Shown here: in pieces, positions 27,719 through 36,311 of the stretch
Position numbering within the stretch: the first letter of the stretch is position 1
Layout of the letters: each line of letters opens with the position of its first letter
Origin: Bacteroidales bacterium
Lineage (GTDB): Bacteria; Bacteroidota; Bacteroidia; Bacteroidales; FEN-979
DNA length: 64,000 nt
Direction: 5' to 3'
Assembly (NCBI GenBank): GCA_023231005.1
Contig: JALNWG010000003.1
Coordinates: 99,961-163,960 of the forward strand
The notes under the pieces: model-generated
The model's input: the letters and a program-made list of their open reading frames with translations, nothing else
The model's database searches: none
Told to the model about the DNA's origin: nothing
Translations under genes and position numbers: made by a program

Positions 27719-28461
27719 TTGAAGCGAGGAATATTGAAAAGTCTTTTGGAGGGCATCATGTGTTAAAAAATGCTTCTTGTCTCTTTGAAAAAGGGAAAAC
27801 CAACCTGATCATCGGGCAAAGTGGTTCCGGGAAAACAGTTCTGATGAAATGTTTGGTGGGATTGTTTGAGGTGGACAAGGGAAAGATATTTTATGATGAC
27901 CGGGATTTTACAACGATGAATTTCGAGCAACGAAAAACCTTACGTCGTGAAATCGGAATGCTTTTCCAGGGAGGCGCTTTGTTCGACTCAATGAACGTAG
28001 AACAAAACGTGATGTTTCCTTTAAATATGTTTACAACCAAGTCACTGAAAGAAAAACAAGAACGGGTGAATTTTGTATTGCACCGTGTAAATCTTGAAAA
28101 TGTCAATTCGCTGATGCCTTCGGAATTAAGTGGCGGGATGCGTAAGCGGGTTGCCATTGCACGTGCCATCGCCATGAATCCACAATATCTTTTTTGTGAT
28201 GAACCCAACTCGGGCCTTGATCCGCAAACCTCAGGAGTCATTGATCATCTGATCAGGGAAATTACACAGGAATACAACATTACAACGATTGTCAACACCC
28301 ATGATATGAATTCTGTATTAAGTATTGGCGATCGTGTTGTTTTTATTCTTAACGGGGAACTGTGGTGGAAAGGGAATATGGAAACGATTCTGCATACCGA
28401 TAATCCGGAGTTGAATAAATTTGTATTTGGTACGGAGTTAACCTCCCGGCTTAAACAATAA
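27715..28461 (+). CDS. mlaF: MlaF-type ABC transporter ATPase
   Basis: ATPase partner of the permease, 248 residues. It carries Walker A GQSGSGKT (about residues 34-41), the Q-loop MLFQGGALFDSM, the signature LSGGMRKR and Walker B YLFCDEPNSGLDP, followed by NTHDM with the switch His. The GGM form of the signature and GALFDS are typical of MlaF/Ttg2A. It is coupled to mlaE and followed 12 bases later by the CvpA-like gene. Confidence 0.94.
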   Translation: MIEARNIEKSFGGHHVLKNASCLFEKGKTNLIIGQSGSGKTVLMKCLVGLFEVDKGKIFYDDRDFTTMNFEQRKTLRREIGMLFQGGALFDSMNVEQNVMFPLNMFTTKSLKEKQERVNFVLHRVNLENVNSLMPSELSGGMRKRVAIARAIAMNPQYLFCDEPNSGLDPQTSGVIDHLIREITQEYNITTIVNTHDMNSVLSIGDRVVFILNGELWWKGNMETILHTDNPELNKFVFGTELTSRLKQ

Positions 28462-28473
28462 TGCAGTTCGGCC

Positions 28474-28974
28474 ATGAATTTTTTTGATTTCGTTCTGCTT
28501 GTACTGATCCTTCTCTTTATTGTACATGGTTATCGAAAAGGGATCATAATAAGTCTTGCGGGGATTGCGGCCCTTATTCTGGGTATTTATGCCGCCGTTC
28601 ATTTTTCTAATTATCTCGATGCCACATTGTTGGAGCATGTTAAACCATCCAGGAAATGGTTGCCCATTCTTTCTTTTTCCATAACTTTTTTACTGGTTCT
28701 TTTTGGAGTGATCCTGGTTGGAAAATTGACAGAAAAAGTCGTAGATATTGTAGGGCTTGGTTTTTTAAACCGTCTTGGAGGGGCGCTTCTGGGATTGGTT
28801 AAAGGAGCGATCCTGGTCAGCATTTTTATCTTCATTCTTTCCTGTATTGATCCTAAGGAAAAATGGATGACTTCAAAGGACAAACAAGGCTCTTTTTTCT
28901 ATAGTCCTGTTTCAAAAGTTTTTCCAAAATTGATGAAACTGATAGGGGGAGATATCAAATTTCCGAACTGGTAG
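28474..28974 (+). CDS. CvpA family membrane protein
   Basis: A 166-residue protein with four hydrophobic helices, starting NFFDFVLLVLILLFIVHGYR and with GLGFLNRLGGALLGLVKGAI, the Gly-rich signature of CvpA. In Escherichia coli CvpA is needed for colicin V production and for resistance to bile salts; the mechanism is unclear. Its place behind mlaEF suggests a shared role in envelope upkeep, which is inference. Confidence 0.87.
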   Translation: MNFFDFVLLVLILLFIVHGYRKGIIISLAGIAALILGIYAAVHFSNYLDATLLEHVKPSRKWLPILSFSITFLLVLFGVILVGKLTEKVVDIVGLGFLNRLGGALLGLVKGAILVSIFIFILSCIDPKEKWMTSKDKQGSFFYSPVSKVFPKLMKLIGGDIKFPNW

Positions 28975-28975
28975 G

Positions 28976-29986
28976 TTATTGAGTTGCCACACGGATGAGC
29001 TTTTCAGCTACTTGCTCCGGCGCAATCCCTCTGATGCATGCACAATCATTTGTTTTCCGGCAGTCGCTGCATTTTTTATTCAAAACAAAAAAGCAAGCAT
29101 TTTTCCCTAATGGAGCCCATCGTTGAGGAAAAATAGGACGCATTGGGGAATACAGCCCGATGGCCATAATACCAAAGGCTGCGGCAAGATGCAGGGGGCC
29201 GGTACTTGCAGCGACCAACCCATTGCTATGACGGATGAGCGAGATGAATTCCAGAAGTTGGAACTTCCCTGTTAAATCGAGGATCCGGGGCTGATTTTTC
29301 GCTAAAAAATCTTTCATCAACATACCCTCTTCCGCAGTGCCAGTTACCATAATATTGAATTTATCTTTTGGTAAAAGAGATATCAGTCTGGAAAAATTCT
29401 CGAATCCCCATTCCCGCGCACTTCCTTTGGATTTAGGATGGAGGATGAGATTAAATTTTCCAGGAACAAGAAATGGAATAGCGGTAGCTGGATTTTCTGT
29501 TTTATGGATGTCAGAGAACCCATAAAATTGAGGTATTTCTGACAGGGGAACCTCCTGATTGATCCCGAGAGGCTGGAGCATTTTCAGGTTAAGCTGTGCC
29601 TCATGAAGATTAGAATTTTTCCTGGAAACATGTAGCAATCGGTTGCAAGTGAACCAGGTAAAATACCGTCTGGCTGTAGCAATACGAACTGGGATACCAG
29701 CTTGTTTGGCTAAATGGCAGATTTTTTTAACTGGAAAAACATGGATGATTACATCAGCATGAAGGTTGGATAGTTTCTGAATATTAGATACTGGATTCTG
29801 GCTGGATAAATCGTCCAGACTGACAAACTGATCGACGTATTTTGACAATTCTATTACAGGCCGCGTATAATTACGTCCTAAAAAAATCAAGGTACAATCC
29901 GGGAAAGTTTTTTTTAGCAAACCAGCCATTGGAAGCGTAAGAATAACATCTCCAATGCTATCGGTCCTGCTGAGGAGAATGCGCAT
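28976..29986 (-). CDS. Glycosyltransferase family 9 (heptosyltransferase-like)
   Basis: GT9 enzymes add heptose or related sugars to the lipopolysaccharide core on the cytoplasmic side of the inner membrane. The 336-residue protein starts MRILLSRTDSIGDVILTLPM, the usual GT9 opening, and ends its second Rossmann domain with STGPLHLAAAFGI. A cysteine-rich stretch near residue 305 (CSDCRKTNDCAC) is seen in some members. Its start shares one base with the pgk stop (TAATG), so the two are coupled. Confidence 0.92.
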   Translation of the reverse strand: MRILLSRTDSIGDVILTLPMAGLLKKTFPDCTLIFLGRNYTRPVIELSKYVDQFVSLDDLSSQNPVSNIQKLSNLHADVIIHVFPVKKICHLAKQAGIPVRIATARRYFTWFTCNRLLHVSRKNSNLHEAQLNLKMLQPLGINQEVPLSEIPQFYGFSDIHKTENPATAIPFLVPGKFNLILHPKSKGSAREWGFENFSRLISLLPKDKFNIMVTGTAEEGMLMKDFLAKNQPRILDLTGKFQLLEFISLIRHSNGLVAASTGPLHLAAAFGIMAIGLYSPMRPIFPQRWAPLGKNACFFVLNKKCSDCRKTNDCACIRGIAPEQVAEKLIRVATQ

Positions 29987-31176
29987 TAATCTAAGATAGC
30001 TTGGATTCCGGGAAGTGTTTTCCCTTCGATATATTCGAGCATTGCTCCGCCGCCGGTAGAGACATAACTAACTTTATCGGCCAGATTATATTTATTTATT
30101 GCTGCTACCGAATCGCCACCGCCAACCAGAGTAAAAGTCCCATTTTCTGTAGCTTTAGCTAAAGCAAGTGCCATACTTTTTGTTCCCTCTTCGAAATTGT
30201 TCATCTCAAACACGCCCATCGGGCCGTTCCATAAAATGGTACCGGATTGCTCGATGATAAAATTGAATTTTTGGCGGGCAGACGGACCAATGTCAAGTCC
30301 CATCCAAGGGATTTGAATATCATAGGCGCTACTGATCTTAATATTAGCATCGTTAGAGAAATTATCAGCCAGTACGGTATCGGGGGGGAGGAATAAGTTG
30401 ACCCCCATTGCTTTAGCGCCTTCCACGATATTTTTTGCTAATTCAAGATACTCTTCTTCAACCATGGATGCTCCAATTTCCCCTCCCAGGGCTTTGATAA
30501 AAGTAAACATCATTCCTCCTCCGATAATAAGGTTGTCGACCTTATCCATGAGGTGATTGATGATCTCAATTTTAGTAGATACTTTAGCGCCGCCAAGAAT
30601 TGCTGTAAACGGTCGCTTTGCGTTTTTAAGGCATTTATCGATGTTGATGATTTCATTAGCCATTACATACCCAAACATCTTTTTTTCCGGAAAAAATTTT
30701 GCAATAATGGCTGTTGATGCATGTGCCCGGTGGGCTGTTCCGAAGGCATCATTGACATATACATCCCCCAGAGCTGCCAATTTGCCGGCAAAGGCCTCAT
30801 CTCCTATTTCTTCTTCTTTGTAAAACCTCAAATTTTCGAGTAACAACACCTCCCCAGGTTGTAATGATGCCGCCATTTCTTTGGCAGAAGCTCCAATACA
30901 GTCATCCGCAAATTGTACCGGCACTTTTAACTTTTGTGAGAGATAAGGCACAAGGTGGGTTAAAGAAAATTTTTTTTCCGGACCCCCTTTGGGACGCCCC
31001 AGGTGAGACATTAAAATCACAGCGCCTCCTTCATTGAGGATTTTTGTAATGGTTGGTATGGTGGCATCGATCCGGGTAGTATCGGTAATACTAAAAGAAG
31101 AATCCAGGGGAACATTAAAATCAACCCGGATCAAGGCCTTCTTATTTTTAAAATTATAATTATCAATCGTTTGCAT
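29986..31176 (-). CDS. pgk: Phosphoglycerate kinase
   Basis: Glycolytic enzyme that transfers phosphate from 1,3-bisphosphoglycerate to ADP. The 396-residue protein has the substrate-binding RVDFNVPLD and SHLGRPKGG, the hinge and AILGGAKVSTKI, and the nucleotide-binding WNGPMGVFE and GGGDSVAAI motifs near the C-terminus. The minus strand reads TAAATTTG at 31209-31202, a possible -7 element. Confidence 0.97.
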   Translation of the reverse strand: MQTIDNYNFKNKKALIRVDFNVPLDSSFSITDTTRIDATIPTITKILNEGGAVILMSHLGRPKGGPEKKFSLTHLVPYLSQKLKVPVQFADDCIGASAKEMAASLQPGEVLLLENLRFYKEEEIGDEAFAGKLAALGDVYVNDAFGTAHRAHASTAIIAKFFPEKKMFGYVMANEIINIDKCLKNAKRPFTAILGGAKVSTKIEIINHLMDKVDNLIIGGGMMFTFIKALGGEIGASMVEEEYLELAKNIVEGAKAMGVNLFLPPDTVLADNFSNDANIKISSAYDIQIPWMGLDIGPSARQKFNFIIEQSGTILWNGPMGVFEMNNFEEGTKSMALALAKATENGTFTLVGGGDSVAAINKYNLADKVSYVSTGGGAMLEYIEGKTLPGIQAILD

Positions 31177-31201
31177 ATTACTTACTCGTTTGTTTTCAAA
31201 G

Positions 31202-31209
31202 CAAATTTA
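31202..31209 (-). promoter_or_regulatory. Candidate -7 element of pgk
   Basis: TAAATTTG on the minus strand matches TAnnTTTG and lies 26 bases before the pgk ATG. No clear -33 partner was found. Confidence 0.35.
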
Positions 31210-31270
31210 AAATATTTCATGACTACTTCGCAGATATTTATAATTTTACCTTGATTTTAAATCTTAAGAA

Positions 31271-32071
31271 ATGAAAGACCTCAAAATCTCTCTGATTCAA
31301 ACCACTCTTTTCTGGGAAGAATCGCGGAAAAACCTGGACCATTTCGCGGAGTTGCTTAATAAAATTATTGAACCCTCTGACTTGATCTTACTTCCGGAAA
31401 TGTTTAATACGGGTTTTTCTATTAATCCTGCTGTTTGTGCCGAAAAAATGGACGGAACCGGATTACAGTTTTTAAAAGATCAAGCCAGGAAAAAGAATGC
31501 GTTTATCATGGCCACGCTCTTGATAAAAGAAGGAGATGATCATTTCAATAGGTTGGTTTGTATGGCTCCCGATGGTACATTTCAAACATACGATAAACGT
31601 CATCTGTTTCGTTTAAGTGAAGAATACAAGATATTTAAAGAAGGAATGAAACAACTGGTTGTGAATGTTAATGGTTGGAAAATTCATCCGGTGATATGTT
31701 ATGATCTGAGGTTCCCGGTATGGTGCAAAAACACTTATGATGAAGGAGAATATGGATATGACCTTCTGGTTTGTACCGCCAATTGGCCAGCCAGTCGTTC
31801 CAATGTGTGGAAAACCATGTTAAAAGCCAGGGCTATGGAAAATCAATCGTTTGTTGCAGGAGTGAACAGGATTGGCGACGACGGAAATGGCACCTGGCAT
31901 TCGGGTGATTCAATGGTGCTTGATGCAAAGGGGAATATCCTTTGGGCTGCAGAATCAGGGAAAGAAGGTATTCAAACCATAAACCTTTCAGCTACAGATT
32001 TGAAAATATTCCGTGACTCCTTTACGGTAGGAATGGACTGGGATAAATTTACAATCAATGTTAATTCATAG
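31271..32071 (+). CDS. Nitrilase/omega-amidase family carbon-nitrogen hydrolase
   Basis: A 266-residue amidase with the nitrilase triad: Glu in ILLPEMFNTGFS, Lys in YDKRHLFR and Cys in VICYDLRFPVW. The last two, with the tail QTINLSATDLK, resemble YafV-type omega-amidases that hydrolyse 2-oxoglutaramate, a repair reaction in nitrogen metabolism. Substrate assignment is by family resemblance. It is the first gene of a tight rightward operon (3-base gap to the next gene). Confidence 0.88.
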   Translation: MKDLKISLIQTTLFWEESRKNLDHFAELLNKIIEPSDLILLPEMFNTGFSINPAVCAEKMDGTGLQFLKDQARKKNAFIMATLLIKEGDDHFNRLVCMAPDGTFQTYDKRHLFRLSEEYKIFKEGMKQLVVNVNGWKIHPVICYDLRFPVWCKNTYDEGEYGYDLLVCTANWPASRSNVWKTMLKARAMENQSFVAGVNRIGDDGNGTWHSGDSMVLDAKGNILWAAESGKEGIQTINLSATDLKIFRDSFTVGMDWDKFTINVNS

Positions 32072-32074
32072 CGG

Positions 32075-32848
32075 ATGCTTTCCATCTCGGTAGTCATTAT
32101 TGTCCGGAATGAAGAAAAAGTCATCCTCCGATGTCTGAATTCAGTACAACCATTTGCAGATGAAATTGTTGTTGTGGACTCCTGTTCTAACGATCATACC
32201 GCAACGATTTGCCGGGATTTTGGCTGCAAAGTTTTCCAACGTGAATTCGATGGCTTTGGCAGCCAGAAACAATTTGCAGTTAATCAGGCAACCCACGATT
32301 GGGTATTTTCTATTGATGCCGATGAAGTGGTAACGGATGAATTACAACAGGAAATCCTGACAATAAAGAAGGATTTCAAACCAACTGCCGAAAAGACAGG
32401 AAATCAGGATGTGGGTTTCAGAATTCCCTTTTCTCTCTGTTTCATGGGACATATTATGCGTTATAGCGGCGTTGGGAAAGAGGTCCACCTTCGGATTTTT
32501 AACCGTACCCATGGCAGGTTTACCTTGGTCCCCGTACATGAAGGGATTGAAGTCCAGGGGCATGTAGGGTTATTAAAAGGAAAGATTATTCATTATTCCT
32601 ATCGAAATATCAGTCATCATCTCGAAAAAATTAACGGTTATACAACTCAGGCTGCACAAGGTTATTTCGACCAGGGGAAAGTTTATTCAAAATTGTGGCC
32701 AGCCTTGAAATTTCCTGCCAGTTTCCTTTCATTTTATGTGTTGAAAAAAGGATTTATGGACGGATATCCAGGCTTTATGTGGTCGTTTCTGGCAGCTGTT
32801 TATGCCACATTGAAGGTTGCCAAAACCATTGAATTAAAAACGTCATGA
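32075..32848 (+). CDS. Glycosyltransferase family 2 (WaaE/KdtX-like)
   Basis: A 257-residue GT2 enzyme, likely adding a sugar to the lipopolysaccharide core or a related glycan at the cytoplasmic membrane face. The fold opens with ISVVIIVRNEEKVILRCL, then EIVVVDSCSNDHT and the metal-binding SIDADE (DxD). The segment VGKEVHLRIFNR and a C-terminal hydrophobic helix resemble WaaE/KdtX enzymes. Its stop overlaps the next start by four bases. Confidence 0.9.
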   Translation: MLSISVVIIVRNEEKVILRCLNSVQPFADEIVVVDSCSNDHTATICRDFGCKVFQREFDGFGSQKQFAVNQATHDWVFSIDADEVVTDELQQEILTIKKDFKPTAEKTGNQDVGFRIPFSLCFMGHIMRYSGVGKEVHLRIFNRTHGRFTLVPVHEGIEVQGHVGLLKGKIIHYSYRNISHHLEKINGYTTQAAQGYFDQGKVYSKLWPALKFPASFLSFYVLKKGFMDGYPGFMWSFLAAVYATLKVAKTIELKTS

Positions 32849-33660
32849 TAATTTTACTTGGGATTTCAATTCCTTTGATTGTATTGGTATGTGCATATTT
32901 CATCTTGGAGTATAGTTGGTTGATTCCAGCTCCTCGCGGCCTCCCCATCTTAATGTACCATAAGATCTGTGAGCAACCGCCTGATGGACTGACCCTCAGT
33001 CCGGCTCAGTTTGATGAACAAATGTGGCACCTGAAAGACAAAGGCTACCACCCGATTTCATTCAAAACTCTGAAAAGTTTACTTTCAACTGGGGCACCGC
33101 TTCCTGCTAAGGCCATCATTTTGACTTTTGACGATGCCTATTTGAATTTTAAAGAACAGGCTTTTCCCATATTGGAAAAATATCAATTTTCTGCTACGGT
33201 TTTTATTCCTGTTGCTTTCATTGGCAAAACAAACCTTTGGGATCAAGGGGAGGATATGCTGATGTCATCACAAGATCTGAAGCAATTGTCAAACAAGGAC
33301 TTGGTTGAATTCGGGGTCCATTCCTTTTTACATAAAAGTTACAAAGAGATGAATGTTGACGACATGAAGGAAGACCTGGATAATTGTAAGAAAACACTCG
33401 ATTTTTACGGGATTCCTTTTACTAAAGTACTGGCTTATCCTTATGGAAAATATCCCAAAAAGGATCCTTTGTTAAAAAAGGAGATGTTTATGCTTTTTCA
33501 ACAGGCTGGTCTTGATTTTGCAGTCCGTATCGGAAACCGGATCAATCGGTATCCGATACGTTTGCCATACGAGATGAAAAGAATCGATATTCGAGGTAGA
33601 GACCGCTTTTTTGTTTTCAGAATTAAGGTAAAAAAAGGAAGAACCAAACTTTTTTCTTAA
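32845..33660 (+). CDS. Membrane-anchored polysaccharide deacetylase
   Basis: A 271-residue protein with one N-terminal transmembrane helix (about 2-22) and a NodB-type carbohydrate esterase 4 domain. Motifs are ILTFDDAYLNF (catalytic and metal Asp) and GVHSFLHKSY (metal His pair), with AYPYGKY later. It removes acetyl groups from a sugar polymer or precursor in the envelope. Its place between a GT2 and an O-antigen ligase suggests that its substrate is the same surface glycan. Confidence 0.88.
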   Translation: MIILLGISIPLIVLVCAYFILEYSWLIPAPRGLPILMYHKICEQPPDGLTLSPAQFDEQMWHLKDKGYHPISFKTLKSLLSTGAPLPAKAIILTFDDAYLNFKEQAFPILEKYQFSATVFIPVAFIGKTNLWDQGEDMLMSSQDLKQLSNKDLVEFGVHSFLHKSYKEMNVDDMKEDLDNCKKTLDFYGIPFTKVLAYPYGKYPKKDPLLKKEMFMLFQQAGLDFAVRIGNRINRYPIRLPYEMKRIDIRGRDRFFVFRIKVKKGRTKLFS

Positions 33661-33669
33661 AACGGCCAG

Positions 33670-35328
33670 ATGATTACGGAGAAGCAAATTTTAAGGTATT
33701 GGTACATTTTTTCTCTGTGTGTCATAATTGTTTCTCTTCCCTTTTCGAAGATTGGGCTAAGCATAGGTCAATTTCTGATGGCAGCCGGGTGGATTGTGGA
33801 CAGGTTCGAAACCAAACGATGGAGGGAAAAACATCTAAAATATTCAGGTTTCTGTAAATTAACCGGAGGGGCATACACAGCCCTTGTTTTACTTTTCAAA
33901 GGAATATGGAAAGGAATTCTCCAATTTTTTCGCCATAAGCCGGCCCTTATCTTTAGTTCAATATTCTTGATTCATTTAGCAGGATTGCTTATTACCACTG
34001 ATTTTGATTATGCGTTAAAGGATCTCCGGACAAAGATCCCATTATTCCTCCTTCCTTTGTTTTTATCTACATCCGGAGTCTTCAATCGGCGGGATTTTCA
34101 TCGGATCATGATGCTTTTTATTGCAGCTATTCTGGTACGGACACTTTATAACACCGGATTGATTCAAACTCATCATTTTATTGATATCCGTGACATCTCA
34201 CGGAATGTTTCTCATATTATTCTTGGGCTATTGATTTCCCTGAGCATTTTTTCCCTGGGTTATTTTTCTTTACAGAAACACCTGTTCCCTGGTTGGTTGC
34301 GTACGCTTTTTATCATCGTTTTGATTTGGTTTCTTTCATATCTGATTATTTCCCAGTCTTTCACCGGCCTTGCCATTACCCTGCTTATCTTAATGATTCT
34401 GGTTCCGGTAATGATTTTTAAAACGCGGAATCGGTGGTTAAAAACAGGCATACTGATTTCTTTTCTCGTTGTTTTATGCTCTTTGGGTTTATATTTTTCC
34501 AATCTTGTAAAAGAATATTATATTATTCATCCTGTTGATTATTCTAAACTGGAACCCTATAGCTCACGGGGCAATAAATACATTCACAATATCAATTCGC
34601 TTCAAACTGAAAATGGAAATTATCTGTGGATTTATATCCAGTGGGATGAACTCAGGATGGAATGGAACAAACGGAGCAATATACCATTCGACAGTCTGGA
34701 TAAAAAGAAACAACCGGTTGCTTATACGCTGGTAAGGTTTCTTACTTCAAAAGGATGGCGGAAAGATGCGGATGCTGTTTCGAAATTGTCGCCACTCGAA
34801 ATAGATGCCATTGAAAAAGGGGTTACCAATGAGATTTTTCTAAAGGAATTCAGTATTCGGGGGCGAGTATATGAAATTTTATGGGGGTATGATAATTATG
34901 TAAAGACTGGGAATCCCACCGGTTCCAGCCTGATGCAGCGGCTGGAATTTTGGAAAGCATCTCTGGGAATTATCAAAGAACACTGGCTTACCGGGGTAGG
35001 GACGGGGGATATGAATATTGCGTTTCAACAACAATATGAGAAAATTCAAACAAAATTAGCTCCCGACCAAAGATGGCGGTCGCACAACCAATTTCTTTCC
35101 ATTTTTATCGGTTTTGGGATATTTGGATTTTTATGGTTTCTTTTTGCTTTTATTTATCCAATTCTGGCACTTCATTGGCAGGATGATTTCTTTGTTGTGG
35201 TTTTCATGATGATCGCTTTGTTTTCGATGATTACGGAAGATACCATTGAATCACAGACGGGAGTCACTTTTTTTGCTTTTTTCTATTCTTTCTTTCTCTT
35301 TTCCAGAAATAAAAAAGAATCAATATGA
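33670..35328 (+). CDS. O-antigen ligase family membrane protein (WaaL/Wzy-like)
   Basis: A 552-residue protein with about ten transmembrane helices and a large non-membrane loop (about residues 285-430). Such proteins join O-antigen to the lipid A core (WaaL) or polymerise repeat units (Wzy). The loop ends in LEFWKASLGIIKEHWLTGVG and a periplasmic WRSHNQFLSIFIGFG, the pattern of the Wzy_C family with its conserved His. It overlaps the downstream lipid-kinase gene by four bases. Confidence 0.88.
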   Translation: MITEKQILRYWYIFSLCVIIVSLPFSKIGLSIGQFLMAAGWIVDRFETKRWREKHLKYSGFCKLTGGAYTALVLLFKGIWKGILQFFRHKPALIFSSIFLIHLAGLLITTDFDYALKDLRTKIPLFLLPLFLSTSGVFNRRDFHRIMMLFIAAILVRTLYNTGLIQTHHFIDIRDISRNVSHIILGLLISLSIFSLGYFSLQKHLFPGWLRTLFIIVLIWFLSYLIISQSFTGLAITLLILMILVPVMIFKTRNRWLKTGILISFLVVLCSLGLYFSNLVKEYYIIHPVDYSKLEPYSSRGNKYIHNINSLQTENGNYLWIYIQWDELRMEWNKRSNIPFDSLDKKKQPVAYTLVRFLTSKGWRKDADAVSKLSPLEIDAIEKGVTNEIFLKEFSIRGRVYEILWGYDNYVKTGNPTGSSLMQRLEFWKASLGIIKEHWLTGVGTGDMNIAFQQQYEKIQTKLAPDQRWRSHNQFLSIFIGFGIFGFLWFLFAFIYPILALHWQDDFFVVVFMMIALFSMITEDTIESQTGVTFFAFFYSFFLFSRNKKESI

Positions 35329-36275
35329 CGAATTCCCAACCAGTTTCCTCCGGGAAGTGGCTGATGATTGTAAACCCCAATGCTGGAAGTAAAAAGGGGG
35401 AAAGAGCATGGCCAAAGATATACAAGCATTTAGAACAGAATGGATTTGATTTTCATTGTATTTTTACCGAGCATCGGAATCATGCGATATATCTAACACG
35501 GGAATATATTGAAGCTGGGTATCGGAACATTGCCGTTGTAGGAGGTGATGGCACATTGAACGAAGTCTTAAATGGTATTTTCCTTCAACAGGTTGTTCCT
35601 CCTCATGATATTTCGCTGGGAATGATTCCGGTTGGAACTGGGAATGACTGGTGCCGTACTTTCAATATTCCCTTTGATTATAAAAAAGCCATTGCCATTT
35701 TAAAACAAAAAAAACCATTTCTGCAAGATGTAGGGAAGGTTAGTTATTTTAAAAAGGAGGATTTTCAAACCCGGTTTTTTATGAATATAGCCGGAATGGG
35801 ATACGATGCCCTTGTTGCCCAAAAAACCAACCAGTTAAAAGAAAAAGGGAAAGGATCTGTTCTGGCCTATTTTTATTTTGTTTTTGCCGGGCTTTTCCAA
35901 TATAAATTCATGGAAGGAGTGATTGATATTGATGGTAAAACCGTATTTAAAGGGGATTTTTTTTCGATGAATATCGGAATTTGCAAATTTAATGGCGGAG
36001 GAATGAAACAAGTACCCAATGCCATTCCCGACGATGGTTTGATGGATGTAACACTGATAAAAAAAGCCAACAAGTTTTTGGTCCTGCGATATGCCCGGAA
36101 ATTATTTGATGGTACCTTAGTAAATCTGCCCATTGTACTTTCTTTCCGTGGGAAAGAGATCCGAATCCGATCCACCGAAAAAATATTTTTAGAAGCCGAT
36201 GGAGAATCGTTGGGTCATTCTCCATTCATATATGAAATCATTCCCCGCTGTCTTAAAGTTATCATTGGCCCCTGA
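35325..36275 (+). CDS. Diacylglycerol kinase-like lipid kinase (DagK/YegS family)
   Basis: A 316-residue soluble kinase with the catalytic domain motifs VNPNAGSKKGER, VVGGDGTLNEVLNG and IPVGTGNDWCRTF, followed by the beta-rich C-terminal domain. It phosphorylates a lipid such as diacylglycerol; in Bacteroidota the family also includes enzymes acting on sphingosine-like lipids, so the lipid is open. Last gene of the operon that starts at 31271. Confidence 0.92.
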   Translation: MTNSQPVSSGKWLMIVNPNAGSKKGERAWPKIYKHLEQNGFDFHCIFTEHRNHAIYLTREYIEAGYRNIAVVGGDGTLNEVLNGIFLQQVVPPHDISLGMIPVGTGNDWCRTFNIPFDYKKAIAILKQKKPFLQDVGKVSYFKKEDFQTRFFMNIAGMGYDALVAQKTNQLKEKGKGSVLAYFYFVFAGLFQYKFMEGVIDIDGKTVFKGDFFSMNIGICKFNGGGMKQVPNAIPDDGLMDVTLIKKANKFLVLRYARKLFDGTLVNLPIVLSFRGKEIRIRSTEKIFLEADGESLGHSPFIYEIIPRCLKVIIGP

Positions 36276-36278
36276 ATA

Positions 36279-36311
36279 ATTTCACTACTTTGCTACTTCA
36301 TCATCTCACTA
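36279..36311. repeat. Octamer-periodic degenerate repeat
   Basis: Four octamers in register: ATTTCACT, ACTTTGCT, ACTTCATC, ATCTCACT. The array begins 3 bases after the lipid-kinase stop and reaches the end of convergent ispG. A related array starts with the same octamer at 59723. Confidence 0.55.
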
